Assembly: GCA_964019415.1 (NCBI GenBank)
Contig: OZ025878.1
Coordinates: 5,308,012-5,372,011, forward strand
Direction: 5' to 3'
DNA from: Ianthella basta
Lineage: Eukaryota > Porifera > Demospongiae > Verongiida > Ianthellidae
Length of the DNA: 64,000 nt
This document shows positions 1 to 13,300 of this stretch, one piece after another (position 1 is the stretch's first letter; every line of letters starts with the position of its first letter). Position numbers and translations under genes: made by a program. The notes beneath the pieces are model-generated. The model worked only from the letters and a program-made list of their open reading frames with translations. It was not told the DNA's origin and did not search any database.

Positions 1-483
1 CTCTAATATTTGTCATGAACAGGAAGCATTCTAAATATTTGGCAGAAATGCCTGCAATGTGGCTGCAACGACCAAGGAACAAAGCCTAAGAACAGAGCCA
101 ATAATGCTGGCTGTTATCTTTGTCCTTCTGACACTGTTCCATTCATGTATAAGCCTTCGGATCTCTACCGTATACATTGTGTATGTCGTTCATTTTTCTT
201 TTGGTACAACAATGAAGCCCAGATGTCCTTGTACACATGGTAGTCTCGCATTGCTGTTCACACAGTCAACGTGAAGGAGGCCATTTCAGCAAGGAATACC
301 CCTACTGAAAAGCGCTCTAATGTTTTGTCTTTGCTCTAATGTTTCGTTCAAAAACTCTAAATATTCGTCTCCGTTGACGGTCTTCTTTGTTCCAGCTCTA
401 ATTGCCTCAGAAAGGCAAAATGTTCATTGCACTGGGAGCGACGAATTTTTAAAGCAGATATGGTACACAATTACTGTACAAAC

Positions 484-3400
484 CTTCATTATCTGTAATG
501 AAGACAGTAGCTGTGTTATCAGGTCCTGCAGACACACTGCAACCTCCAGGATAGATGGTAGAGATGGTGGCAGTGAAGTTCTCGGCTTTGGCTTCATAAA
601 CACCGTCATCAATAATTGGAATGTGCACTGTGGCATTGGTGCTTCCTGCCGTGAACATCCCATTATATGATCCTGGCAAATAGTCAGATGGAGCTGGAGT
701 GTATGAAATAAAACAAGTATACAGTATGTGAGTACAACTGAAGATAGTCAGCATACAAGTGATGTATATACTGTATGATGTTATATGTTGGAACACTATA
801 ACGAGTAGGTTGTACAGCCTACATGGAGCTGAACTAACACACTACACACAATCAATATACAAAGTGTCCTCAATTGGTGCACGGTGCATCTACTGAGTGT
901 CAGTGCTTCATGAAAACAGTTCACCTTCGGCTGATCCATCGACTGTTTTCACTTCCACAATGTAGTCAATGTTAATTGGTGCACTAGCCACCAGAGTAAG
1001 GACCACTTCTTCATCATTGTCATCACTGACATTGTACTCGGTTGGGTTGAAGCCCACTGATATGCTGACTGTAGTAACTGTTGTGAATTATCAAAAAATA
1101 TTGCAGAATACACTCCATTACTGTACAGTCAGAAATATAACTTCACGTCTCCTATGAACAGTTATTAAATGGTGCACAACTTCACATCCTCACTCCTCAT
1201 GTGTATTCCCATACACCCTAATGAATACTGGCTACAACAACAACTAAGGTACAGTATGAAAGCAATGATGGGACACCACACACAATCCCAATTCCAATGT
1301 GGAGTATGTGAACAAAGTGAGCTAGTATACCACAAATGCATCATCCACTATATTGATGGTTGCTGTGACATCATCTCCTGCAGAAACACTGGCAAATCCA
1401 GTGTTGTCAGTGGAGATGTTAGCAGTGAAGCTCTCTGGACCTTCCAATTCAGTATTATTCACAATAGTGATGGTAACCGTGGCAGTGGTGCTTCCAGCAG
1501 GGAATGTGACACTGTACGGTCCTGACGTGTAGTCAGATGGAGCTGGGTGGGAGGATGACAAACATTAACACTAGTAAGGAAGACATTCAAGCCTCCAAAC
1601 GTGAACAATTACGCTGTTCAGAGCTACTGTACATATATATAAGTGATTTAGCGGCAATGTATATTACATAGAAGTGTATCATTCTGACTTACCAGTAGCT
1701 GTGCCATCTTGAGTGAGAACTTCCACTGTGTAGTCAAAGGAAGCAACCCCTTTGGCAGTCAGGTTAACTGTAACAAAAACATCACCCTCATTCACTGTGT
1801 ACTGGGTTGGGTTGAAGTTCACAGGGACATATATATAGACAGGGTCATTGTCAATGATAGTTATTCTGACAATGTCAGTGTCTCCCCTGCTGACACCCAG
1901 GGAGGAGGCGTTTGCTGGGATAGTCAGAACTGAGAAAAAGGTCTCACTGAGTTCAGAAAAAATATCGTCTATGATGGGGATGGTCACAGTAGCTGTCGTC
2001 TGTCCAGCAGAGAAATTTGCCTGGAAGCCTCTTGAGTAGTAATCTGCACCATCTGGAGAATAAATTCCAAGTATAAACATGTATAACAATTGCATTAGAG
2101 CAAGCCCCATATCACACTTCAACTTTCATGTAACTAAACTGCAGTCCATACAGACATTTTAAGGTCGGTTGTCGATCGACGCCGACAACGGGTACCAGAG
2201 TTGAACGCATAAGCATTTCTATATAACGTCTATAGTTTGTGATCTACAGTATGTGAACACTAGATTTTAAAATTATCCTGTAACTAAGTGTATGAATCCA
2301 TAGAAAGTCTGCCAGTGCTTCCCAGATCCTAGTACTGGTGTGGACATCTGACTCGAAAAGGTCTATATCACTGACCAAGCATAAGCATAGTCTAAGACAG
2401 TCAGCATGCATATGATGTGCATTTAGGTTGAAACACTAACAGAACAAACTGTACTGCATGATCATGACATAGAGAGTTAAACTAGCACACTACATACATT
2501 CAATTTATAAAGTGCTTTCAACTAATGTAGAGTGTGTCTACACTGAGTGTGAGTGCTTCATAGTTCACCTTCAGCTGATCCATAGAATGTGCCCACATCC
2601 ACAGTGTAGTTACCTTCAAAGGGTGCACTGGCTACCAGTGTGAGCATCACTTCTCCATCACACTCGTTGACAATGTACTGGGTTGGGTTAAACTGCACAA
2701 TCACCTCGTCATCGTCAAGAATGTTGACAGTGGCTGTGTCAGCTGAGACTGCAGACACTCCCAAGTCGGCAGATGCTTGGGGAATGCTCAGAGATCCGGT
2801 GAAGGACTCTGTTCCCTCAAGCACATTGTCATCAGTTATAGGAATGGATATACTAGCTGTTGTTGATCCAGCCTGGAAAGTAGCTGTACATGTGTAAGTT
2901 CCACCAGTGTAATCCTCTCCATCTGCAATGACGAAGGTATTGAGTACAATTCAAGTAAAATGAGTATGTCATGCAGTATAGAGTAAAACACGTCACCCAC
3001 AATGTACTACATTGACAGATCTAATCCAAGTAGAAGTGTACTAGGGATAAGTGATACCCTAGTTACACAATAATAATTGCGATAAATGGAACTGGTAATT
3101 GTCATAGCGCAAAAATTTTCTCTACCGATACAGCATTTCAGCAGTATATCGCGAAGAAAAGCTTCCTTTCTACGTTGCTTTGAGTGTTTTCTTTGTAAAT
3201 GACACACATTGAGTGATTTAGTGTTCTTTCTTCCCTTTGTTCACTTTCCGTGATTACGTCTCTAGCTAACCCTTCTCAATACAATACTGTGTGAGTGAAC
3301 ACTAACTCTTGACGTCATAGAACCATCATCCTGTGCAGCACTTGCAACGAGAGAAGCTGGAGCAGTGGCAGCAGAGATGGAATGATGAGAGAGGGAGAAA

Positions 3401-5358
3401 TATATATGCCCATCTTGACCCCAGCCATTTATTCTGATTGCAGTGGAGACATTGGGGGTGATGGGGCCAGAGGCATGCCATGGTCACTTTGGCGGACCTC
3501 AGCAGGCATATTGTGGTCGCCACTTCAGAGCCACTGTCCCATCTGTACCTTCTACACCATTCTAGTCCAACGTGGCAATGCAGTGGCCATATACTGTATA
3601 TGCATCTTGGGACAGCAGAGAGGAACTCTGCTGCTCACTGCTAGTAGCGTGATTCTTACATTGGTTCAGATGAGTTTGCTGAAATTGGCATGTTTAATTA
3701 TTTACTTATATCAGATTCTGTAAAAATATATTATAATCCTTGGTTATGGTATGAATGTAATAGTCATCTTATAGCCATTCTCGACATGTCACATATTCAC
3801 ATTATCCATATTCCCCTGATTGTTACTATGTCACTCATTCTTTTGAACAAATGCAATGTAAGTGCAGAACAGAATAATTATTGTATTTCTGTATTCAAGT
3901 GCACTTGAGACCACTCAAGAGTGGTGATGATTAAAACATTTCTTGGTAAAACCACAGCATAAAGTATGAGTACAGAAATGATTGAATAGTAAATTTTAAA
4001 ACAAATTGCATTATAATGATACGTTCCATAAACAAGTAATATGTATTACAACATTCCTTCTTGCTCATAGTCTCCAATGACATACACACCCCATGCTCTC
4101 TCCATACTACCATCCTACCTTAACCTTTTCTCATACACCTCAGGAGTAAGTTTCACTCACTATATTTTCAATGCCCCAAACTAAAACTACACAACTATAA
4201 AACTGTGTGTACATGTGAAGTTAACACATCCCTCACCAACAGCTGTGCCATCCTGTGTAGTGACTGTGACAGTGTATGCTGATTGGGCTGCAGAGCTGGC
4301 TGTGAGTGTGAGTGCAGCATTTCCATTGTCTTCATTCACGTTGTATACAACTGGATCAAACTCAACAGTGATGGTCATGGCTACAGGAATGGGGAGGGAG
4401 TACTGACAGATGAAATATGCTTTACTGTCATTGAATAATGTCCCTATTAACAACTGTTATGCATATTTTGCACAAAATTTACACAGTTACTTACCTAGAG
4501 ACATGTACACCAAAGGTAAACCTTATAAACAAGGTACATATCACAGTAGCATGAACATAGAGGCATACTTAGCTTAGATAGCATGAATATGTTAAGCCCA
4601 ATTGACATGCACACGTGCATTGATCATCTCATTCAGAATATATGGCTGTTCATACTTGACTACCACCTGAAGTGATACAAAACCTCCAATACCTGTACAT
4701 ATGAGCAGTACAACAGCCATCTTGCGGAGTGATGGTGGCCTGGAGCTAAAGGCACAAGATTGAAGACCTGGCTACACCTGATGGGATGCCCCAAATGGAG
4801 CCCAGGCAATGGCAGCAGGCTTACAGTGGCAGCACTCCCTGACAACAAACACTGCCCCACCGAACCAAGAACAAACTGATTACACAACACACACAAAGAC
4901 ACGTGCACACAAGCATGCACACACATACACGCACACACTACCATGGCCTGTTCTGCTCTACAGCTACCTATAATAGTCACACTATCCACTACAACTATGG
5001 ATGTAACGGTCAAAGCTCAGGCTGTCAGTTGCAATTGCTGTTCTGATCCAGGCCTATGTCTATGCGTAATCCAGGCCTATGTCTATATGTACATTATGCG
5101 ATGCTAGCCCTCCCTAACTGTAGAACCAACTGCTATACATTCAGGGCACTGAAGAGCACCACTCTGTTCACCTGATTTTGCAGAAGAGGGCAAGAGCGTG
5201 CAGGAAAGAGTCACAGATTAAATTGTTGTAACTGGTAGTTTAGGGTGGGAGTCAAATGACTATTGAAAACACTCTCGTACACACACACGCACACACAGGC
5301 ATGCACACGTACACACACACACACGCACACACATGCACACGCACATGCACACACACAC

Positions 5359-5420
<62 letters not shown>

Positions 5421-5686
5421 TTTATTAAGAGTTTCACTAATTAACAGCATTTGACGTAAATCAAGAATGCTACATCAGTGTATTGTACAGAGCACCAGCA
5501 GTAACTACAAGTAAAGACAAAATGTAGCTAACAATATTAATTGCAGGTGCAATTTTTGCTAGTACAAAGCTACTTACTACAACTCTAAGCACTAGGATCT
5601 GTATAGCTACTACTCTGACCTTGTACAACTCCGCTGCAGATGGCCAGTGCCAGCAAGACAAGGAAGAGAGCTCTCTGTGACAACAT
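484..5686 (-). CDS. Secreted or membrane Calx-beta repeat protein, 3' end outside window
   Basis: Read on the minus strand, exon 1 (5686-5620) encodes a signal peptide starting MLSQRALFLVLLALAICSG and ends in phase 1. It joins in phase to 4380-4237, then 2922-2569, 2052-1693 and 1542-1331, followed by 1068-925 and 693-484. These encode at least four Calx-beta units. Each unit is cut by an intron after a DGTA(T/V)G or GSAEG turn and carries the usual TVNE, GSTTATV..I.DD and (I/V).DDD signatures. Calx-beta domains bind Ca2+ in extracellular adhesion proteins and Na/Ca exchangers. The MLSQ start is chosen because the gene at 9,675-23,324 starts the same way, although an in-frame ATG lies 84 bp upstream. 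The junction 1331/1068 does not keep phase, so a small exon is missed there or the gene is damaged. The last exon seen ends at a donor (GAAG|GTTTGT), so the gene continues left of the window. Whether it also ends in HRM/GPS/7TM cannot be seen. Confidence 0.82.
4722..4884 (+). repeat. SINE-like repeat, truncated copy with tRNA-Leu-like head
   Basis: The head (GGTGGCCTGGAGCTAAAGGC then AAGATTGAAGACCTGG) resembles the D-arm and anticodon region of tRNA-Leu. The following 100 bp match the better copy at 61,490-61,769, including the shared CAGTGGCAGCAC and CTGACAACAAAC blocks. The B-box is eroded here. It lies in the intron between exons 1 and 2 of the Calx-beta gene. Confidence 0.55.
5165..5290. 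repeat. Local duplication, partner of 6,300-6,430
   Basis: This stretch and 6,300-6,430 share an alignable series: a CACCTGATT.TGCAGAAG block, then GTAACTGG(T/C)AGTTT..GGGTGG, then AAAAC and a CA-rich tract. On the minus strand both begin at the position of the acceptor of the IgGFc exon in the intact gene (22,340). They are the flanks of tandemly copied 5' ends of the signal-peptide/IgGFc gene. Behind the acceptor here the reading frame soon stops, so no domain remains in this copy. Confidence 0.6.
5280..5419. repeat. (CA)n microsatellite with GC-rich interruptions
   Basis: About 140 bp of CA dinucleotides with CGCA, TGCA and a CGCGCG stretch. Open frames across it read only His-Thr or Cys-Val repeats and are not genes. 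Confidence 0.97.
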
Positions 5687-6124
5687 CTTGGCTGCTCCTC
5701 TAAGATAAAGAGGACAACCAGTGCTGTAATACAGACAGAGAGGGCAGCACTTCCTAACACCTGCAAGCATTTATAATATAGCCAGTACACAGGAAGTAAG
5801 GTATACTCTAATTAGGCCTACTTCCTGTTTAGGATTATGCATAGGTGACTGTGATATCTTTAATCTACAGGCAAAAGTAAATATAGTTAGAGTTGCATTT
5901 ATAGGCACTCGTGAGTCACATGTGTGTGTATTTCACAATGCACATTAACAGAAGCAAACCAGAGATCATATGCATGTTACATTCTCCCATCCTGCTTATT
6001 AAAGGCACTGAGGTCAGACCAGTCAATGTTCAATAAGCCAAGCATGGGTTGGTTGACTCAGCTTTTACATAAGATCAGAACTATATACATGTGCCAAGCT
6101 TCTTGGGAGAACTATTCTTATCTC

Positions 6125-6340
6125 CTTACCTTTTTGCACAATAAAAGTGTTATTGACAACTCCTGTTACCCTTGTTCCTACAATTTCATTGTAAGCAACC
6201 CAACATGAGACTGTTTCTTCTTCTAGTCACCAACAAAGACGGGTCTAAAGAATCTCCCTGGTTGGGTCTGCAACCAGGAATTCATTGTCTTCAGGGCCAT
6301 GGCTGACACCTGATTGTGCAGAAGAAGGCAAAATTATGCA
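6125..6340 (-). pseudogene. Relic of the IgGFc-binding exon
   Basis: Read on the minus strand this aligns base by base, with small indels and substitutions, to the first 190 bp of the IgGFc-binding exon at 22,340-22,150. It starts from the CAG acceptor and GTG(T)..GCCA and runs through the blocks coding for GGTGACTA, GTCTCAT..TGGGTT and GTTGTCAATAACAC. Indels break the frame, and the rest of the 1.37-kb exon is absent. It lies upstream of the signal exon of the neighbouring Calx-beta gene, so it belongs to a decayed extra copy of the 5' half of the family. Confidence 0.7.
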
Positions 6341-6422
6341 GGTAAGAAATGAATGAGTTGCTGTAACTGGCAGTTTTGGGTGGAAGTTAAATGGCTGCTG
6401 AAAACATCATTCTGCATGTATA

Positions 6423-6506
6423 CACACACATACGCCACACCATACATGCACACACACACGCACAGACACAAGCACACACACACACACACACACATACACA
6501 CACACA
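6423..6506. repeat. (CA)n microsatellite
   Basis: Imperfect CA tract beside the duplicated flank at 6,300-6,430. The copy at 5,165-5,290 also abuts a CA tract, so the tract was probably part of the duplicated unit. Confidence 0.95.
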
Positions 6507-8918
6507 GTCTCACTCACATTACATGACTGTACATGCAGCCCCTCATGCACACAAACTAAAGACAATTAAGCTAAAGGCTAAAGTACCTTCTACCTTGGGT
6601 ACCTTTGGGGTAGTTTTGTCAGCTCCCAGCTCCTCACTTACAGACTTGCTCACTCACTTACATTTCAGAGGTAGTTTGTACACAGCATGATATTATATAG
6701 GCAACCAGTTGTACGTATGTAGCACTCGCTGTAGTGCTATCATTCTTGTATATATTATTCATTGGTACATTCGAACACTGCAAGTGGCTACATCAGATGA
6801 CAAGCAACAGAATGTTCACAATCATGTTCTGTATTAACCCCACATACGCATGTCCATGTGCAGGTGGCTGACAATTCCTAAGTTATGATTAAACAATAAT
6901 ATTATACCTATAATAACAACTGGTACAATAGCAAATTCTGACATAATATAATGATTGTACTAATGAAAATGGTCTACGTACCGTGGTTGCACATAACAAA
7001 GACAACATTGTGAACTACACATGGTAGGAAAGAGAAGGGGGGGGGGGGGGGGAGGGGAATGGCAGACAGAGCAAACATAAAGTACAGAATAATATTTACT
7101 TATTATGACATTGAGTGGTTGCTTTAAGTGGTTATTTAACTAAACCTAATATGTTATGTCTTGGAAGACTGAACGTGGGTTGAACATTCTAATGTGCACA
7201 TTCCAAATTTGTAAACAAGTTGTATATTATTGTGACTATGTGCTGGGCTCATTACCTAAAGTGCAAACTGCACTGATATCCATTAGCTACTGTATGAACA
7301 CAACTTCAATTGCACCTTGACACCTAGGGGCAGTCATACACAGAGTGCACTGCTTTTAGTACGCATGCATAGCAAGACTCCATAATCTTGTTGAACAGTT
7401 TACTACTTCCTGTGCTCATGACTTTTCTATTAACTAAAGTGTTGAGTTATACATACACATGACAAGCTTGTGACTTAGTTTTGTAATGTATTACTTATTT
7501 ACTATGAATGTACGTACCTTAGAGCAGGCCGCTAGTGACACTGTGTTTTCTTTGTTATATGCATGTGTTCTTAGTCTAGTTCTTACCACTATATATTTTC
7601 TGTACTGAGCTAGATATTGTCTCTCTCTCCCTCTGATTGTAGTAATAGTTTGTCCAAAGCTGATGACCAGTTGCATGCCCGACGTGCAACCCTGAGTTAC
7701 AATGACTTCCAGCTTAGTTAAGTAGTCATGATCGATTACATTAGGATGGATGACTATTATGTATTTCTGCCAGTGGGTTGAAGTGTAACTTTTCTCATGT
7801 GTCTAATCCTCACCAGAGAATGTTGTTTCCAATGTGTTTATATTAGGTATATATGTTTATAATTATATTTACTCCATATTTGAATTCATTTTGGTCTTTG
7901 AGCCCTGGCTTATTATAATTCATATAATATTGTGTTTCTCTCTAATCCAGATATGTATGGAGTTGTTTGGGACAGAAGGAAGTCCTGATTTGAGAATATG
8001 AGAGGTGCTTATACATATTTTCAGAGGTAGTGATGTGCACAGGAAAGTAGGAGGACAATAGTTCAGTGCATTTGGTGATTTTAGCTGTAGTAAAGGGGGG
8101 CACAAGGGGAGAGGAGTGACACTAGATTGAGAGAGAGAGTAGCAATTAAAGGACAGATGCACTTGCAGGCTGGCACATCTTCTGCATGCCTAATTCTTAT
8201 CACAGTTCTTCTTTGGTGGTGTGAATCAAGCTTATACTCCACATGCATGCCTGGAACTCACTCTTATTAGCTGTCCATTTAATCTTGCAATGTTAGCATA
8301 GTATTGTTACACACCCTAAACATAAGCAAATTGTCAAGAACATGAACAGGTCTTTGTTCAGCTGTCCAGAGCATGCATGTGATGGTGGGTGCTAACCAGA
8401 CAGTCAGCATTTGGTACACTGTGTACCATGGGATGTATGCCTGTTCTGGTGATTGGTACTCTTGCATGTACCTACCTGATCATGAGTGCTCTTCATTTCA
8501 ATCCAACAAAGCCATCCAAGAATGTGCATGTGCATGCAGTGTGTGTTTGTGTGTTCTGCAGTTGCGTCATGATTATCGATGTGAATTGATTACAATATTA
8601 GGATGAGCAGCTATGATGTCATTAATAAAATGTCACCACATGGTAAACTGTAGCATAATAGTCCACCTACGCTCATGTGTGTCTATGCATATAACTGTAC
8701 ATGTGCTCTATTCTCTGCCAATTATAGATATACTGTAAAGTGTAGCAATGGATAGAATGACTATATACATAGTGAGCCTCAGAACAGATTGTCCTCATCC
8801 AGTTTGGTATTGTTCTGGCAATAGAAAACACTTACTAGGAATGGAAAGTGTGCACATGCATTCACTATACAGTTTATATGAACAGTTTCAAATGGAGCAA
8901 TTGAACGTTGCATAGGCA

Positions 8919-8956
8919 CATTACATAGGCAAGGGTACCCGCTTGCCTATGTAATG
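8919..8956. repeat. Perfect 15-bp hairpin
   Basis: CATTACATAGGCAAG (8,919-8,933) and its exact reverse complement (8,942-8,956) flank an 8-bp spacer. A partial GCATAGGCACATTACATAGGC duplication lies just before it. It may be the remains of a small inverted-repeat element. Confidence 0.85.
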
Positions 8957-9674
8957 TATATGTACAGTAGAAAACACAAGTTTTGAATGCTTGCATTTAC
9001 TTAAGCCAAACATGCTTTTGGCTTCAAACTTGGAAAATTTCCATACTTACCTCAAGGTCTACCAGTGCTGGAAAAAATGGATCTCTAACACACTTGGAAA
9101 GTTTTGGTGGGCTCTATTTGGAACTATGAATAAGTGCCATTGTACCCGCAGAAATTCCCTTTAGAGGAGCAATATTTTTCACACAAAATGCTTAAATCCT
9201 CTAAGTTAGTAGCCACCAAATTGGGGATATTCAGATCACAAATTCAGTTTCTACTAAATTTGTGGCCACACTTTTAGGTAGTCTGACTCCCGAATTGTCT
9301 TTTGCTCAGTGTATACACGTAATGTACATAGTAGGCACATCAGCCTATTGGGAGCATATACATATACGTACATAAGCAGACTGACATAATATACGAAAGA
9401 ACTACGTCAACTGCTGCGATTCATGATAATTGTAGCTGTGCAACAGATGCATGTGTACGCATCCACATCAATCCTTCTCTATTAATATAATGTTACATTA
9501 TTATGGCTTACAAAATTATGAAGCATGGCTGTGTTCAAGTGTGAATTCCTGTATAATACAGGGAGCATATAAAATCCCTGCATGATTCTACACTGTAGAG
9601 CACTGTTAACATTACACTATTGTATGCATCTGCAAGCAGTTTTTAAGATATGCTGTCATGCACTTTTACCCTTT

Positions 9675-10347
9675 TCATGGTTTGCTTCCATTACTGCTCC
9701 ACAGTCCATGATCTGTTGCAGTATTGGCTAGTCCAAAGCCTTCTTTCTCCTTATCCTCTTGTTCATCATCAACCTCCGGCTTTACAAATTCGTCTCCCTC
9801 TGCTGCCTCCTCAAGATCTTCCTCGCCAAATTCTATTGTAATGGTTGCAGTCATACCATAGGCTGTTGTTGTAATGGTGATATATTCATCTTGATCATAA
9901 ACACTGGAAATTTGCCCTTCACTCTCTTCTTCAATGATATTGAGTTTCATGTCAAGATCTCTTCCTTCCTTGATACTGTCCACAACTGCATTCAGTTTAT
10001 GATCTTCAAATCTTGCAAAGGGCTCCGAGTCTGTTGGAAAACTGCCTCTCCTTCTACTGTCCATCCAGGTGGACTTGCTGGAGCGAGTGCCTCCTAGAAC
10101 AATAGGTTTAGAGGGTTGTATAAAAAGTTGCAATTCACAGCATAATTTAAAAAGAGCTCTTGTAAAATGTCTTGCTTTTTCCTGCTGGTGTGCACTTCCC
10201 AACACAGCACTATATACATCCACATATACTCAGATTTGGATTATTATCTAACCACATAATATTCTGGAATGGGCTCTAGTGCAAGGTTGACTGATCTAAG
10301 CTTAACTCACCTAGGGATGAAGAACTATGTCCATTGGTCAATGATAA
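9675..10347 (-). other. Cytoplasmic tail of the adhesion GPCR
   Basis: A 37-bp exon (Ser-rich, GHSSSSLGG) and the last exon encode about 150 residues after TM7. The tail holds an RSSKSTWMDSRRRGSF basic/serine patch with possible kinase sites, an ITITTTAYG stretch and an acidic end (EEDLEEAAEGDEF, DDEQEDKEKEG). No PDZ-ligand consensus is evident at the C-terminus (SNGSKP). Confidence 0.8.
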
Positions 10348-13300
10348 CTGTACAACAAATGGGATAACATCTATTCACAATGCTAGTTCAATTATAAATA
10401 ACAGCACACTGAAGCTTCATATGTGCCTTGTTACAAAGCAAAATGCTTAATTAACAGTAATGACTGACCGACTTCCAGGAGCTTGGAAGTTTGTCTTTGA
10501 TCTTTCCATACATCTTCTCATGTCTCAAAACATGAAACAGAAATATGAACAAACCCTGCAAGACGATTGCAGAATGGAGCAGTTAATAATGACTAGCAGC
10601 CTTAATTACCATCAACTTTACCTACAGTCTAACCTCTGAAACATTGCCATTGGTACGTAAAATACCTTCTCACCTGAAACACATTGGCGATGACAAAAAG
10701 GTAGGCAAAAACTATTCCTCCGTCCCCAACTACAAACAGTCCAATGATCCAGGTGAAGCCCAGCACAGGGAGAAGGATAATGGTGGCCTTCAGCAGAAGC
10801 CTGTGAATGGAAACAAAGACTTTGATATTTAAAAGGTCAAGCATGAACAACCAGTTGGGGGAGCAAAATGCATCCTCCCAGCCAATAGCAGGAAGATCAC
10901 AGAAACAAGGAGGATGAAGCAGTGTCACTCTGGGTAACACAGAAGTATATAACTTAAACAGCTTGCATATACCTGCATTTGAAATTAAGTTAAATGCCCT
11001 ACAATCTTTACAATTCCTACATCTGACAACATCTCTGTATGCTGTAAGATTCATCTACAGATTAGCCTATGTACTATCATATAATTATCTTATTAAGAAT
11101 TTTGAAAATGTATCAGGATATTCTTACAAAGCTTCAACCAGTGAAGAGACCTGCACAGAAGTAGTGCTATTTCTTCATACATGGCACCAGAACATACACA
11201 ATCCACCACCATCCCTACACTGACTGCATTTCCATGGTGTCTAGTTTGCTTCAGCAATTGCAGAGGGAAACTCCCGAAAATGACAAGGCTTCCTAAACCA
11301 TGGAGAGTTCTAACCTGATACACAACCAAAGATGCATGTTCTCACAAAGGAAAGGGGCACACATTACAACATACTGTACACCAAGATTGTGCAAATGCTA
11401 TATAAACCTACTTGCCCACTTTCATGTACTTCTGTCTCTTTTCATCTCTCTTATAGAACATCTTTGATGCCACACGACACTTGGACTTGGCCAGTGACAC
11501 CAAACTGATTATCAGCAATACAGCATTCACCTGCATACAAGTGTGTAATTATACACACAGTACATATAGCCATGTAAACACAAACACACATACATACAAG
11601 CCAGTACAGTCATACAAACCGCCAGCAGTGCACACTTGGCAGGCTATTTTTATACATGCACATAATATTGTTATAACTTATATTTCAAATTGATGCAAAC
11701 ATGCAATTTAGGACCAGCAAATGGTCACAACTAACTGCTAACTCATGGCAATAATTGTGTGCTGAATCAATCCTAATCCCTACAAGATTTTAAATGATTA
11801 TTATAGAATAGTGAATAAAGTCACTTTCGGTGGTATTACATGTAATGATATATATACATAATTATTAAACGAAAACTTAAATTTACTGCACTATAATGTA
11901 CATGCACACCAAAATCACCTCATTAACCATTGATATTTTGATGACATGCCATCCACGACAGGACAATAGTTCAATAATATACAATGATACTAATAATTGA
12001 AAGAAAAAGCTCGGAAGTACACATGGTAAGGAAAGAAGGGGGAAGGAAAAATCCGTATTGGTATATAACGAGGGAATGGATTAGTGGCTGGTGGAGGTCA
12101 CCTGTGACCCGGCTGCTAAAGGGTCGGCTAAAGATCTGGAGGTTGCCGTGCTGGTCCGGTTCACTGCCATTTTCCCCTTCCCCCCTTCTTTCCTTAATAC
12201 CGTGTGCAGTTCCAAACGTTGTCATTCATTTGTGTCACCATGGCACGTAGGCCATCTTAATTGACACCAATAATTGTAGTTCAACAGTTAACATTCAGGA
12301 GCAGTGAACATGCATGCATGAGTATAAATATATTGCCAGTCAGCATTGTTATGAACACTCACCACAATAATGGTCGCCATTGGTCCAATAAAAGCAAAAA
12401 TGACTCCCTTTTCACTGGGCAACCAACACCTAAGGGGAAGTGCATGCATGAATACAATGGGTAAGATACCATAATGTAACCTTGTTCATCCATTCCCAGG
12501 AACTAACGCCTTGATATTTTCATAGTGAGGGTGACTCTGATCAAATGATGATCTAATGAAATAGTAATCATGGCTCACTCCTGCAGTAATCGCCACAATA
12601 GGAATGGGAAGACCTGATGGATAGGAGAAGGGTTTCACTGTTATACCTTACACAGGTAGGTAAAGTAAGGGTGCAGGGAAATGGCCCAATGTCAAGCATT
12701 AAAATACATTACATCACAAGATAAGTAGGTAAGAAAGGGAATTAGCCAAAGCTAAGGCACACATCTGATTGCATTGAGGACCTGCACTGTAACATGGACT
12801 TTCAATCCGAGAATATCTTTGATATAAATTGTACCCTGGTATAATTATGATTGCAGATAAGACAACATATCCTCTAAATGTAAATACTCAATTTACAACT
12901 GACGAGCTGAATGCCCGCCCTACGGGCAGGTTCCAGCTTATCGCTAGCCAGTGAGTCGGTACCTTGCTAGTTTTGAACTATCTGCACAGGTAGCAACGGA
13001 AGCTGGCTGCTATAACGACGGTAGAGTTTAATTCGAACGTTTGCCGACAACGAATAAGATCTTCCGTAATCGAAAGTCCCAGAAACCAATAATTAAAAAT
13101 GGCGTCTCGGCCCGCGGGTAAAAAGGAAGCGCTTTCTTCGGCTGCAGGGCAGCTAGGTGAACGACACCCCTCTAAGCTCATGTCCCCCCACCCCCTTAAC
13201 TGGCATGGCTCGTATCAAGTACGCCAATGACCGGTAGTGGAAGGGCCGGTCGATAATGTTAAAAATGGCGTATCGGCCCGCGGAGAATTGACGAAGGACA

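Larger units (their letters stand above)
5687..9674. other. Intergenic region between the two minus-strand genes
   Basis: No convincing coding exon was found apart from the IgGFc relic near 6.1-6.3 kb. It holds CA tracts, a run of 16 G at 7,037-7,052 and a hairpin at 8,919-8,956. Its right part would contain the 3' UTR of the adhesion-GPCR gene; I see no clear AATAAA on the minus strand. Confidence 0.7.
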
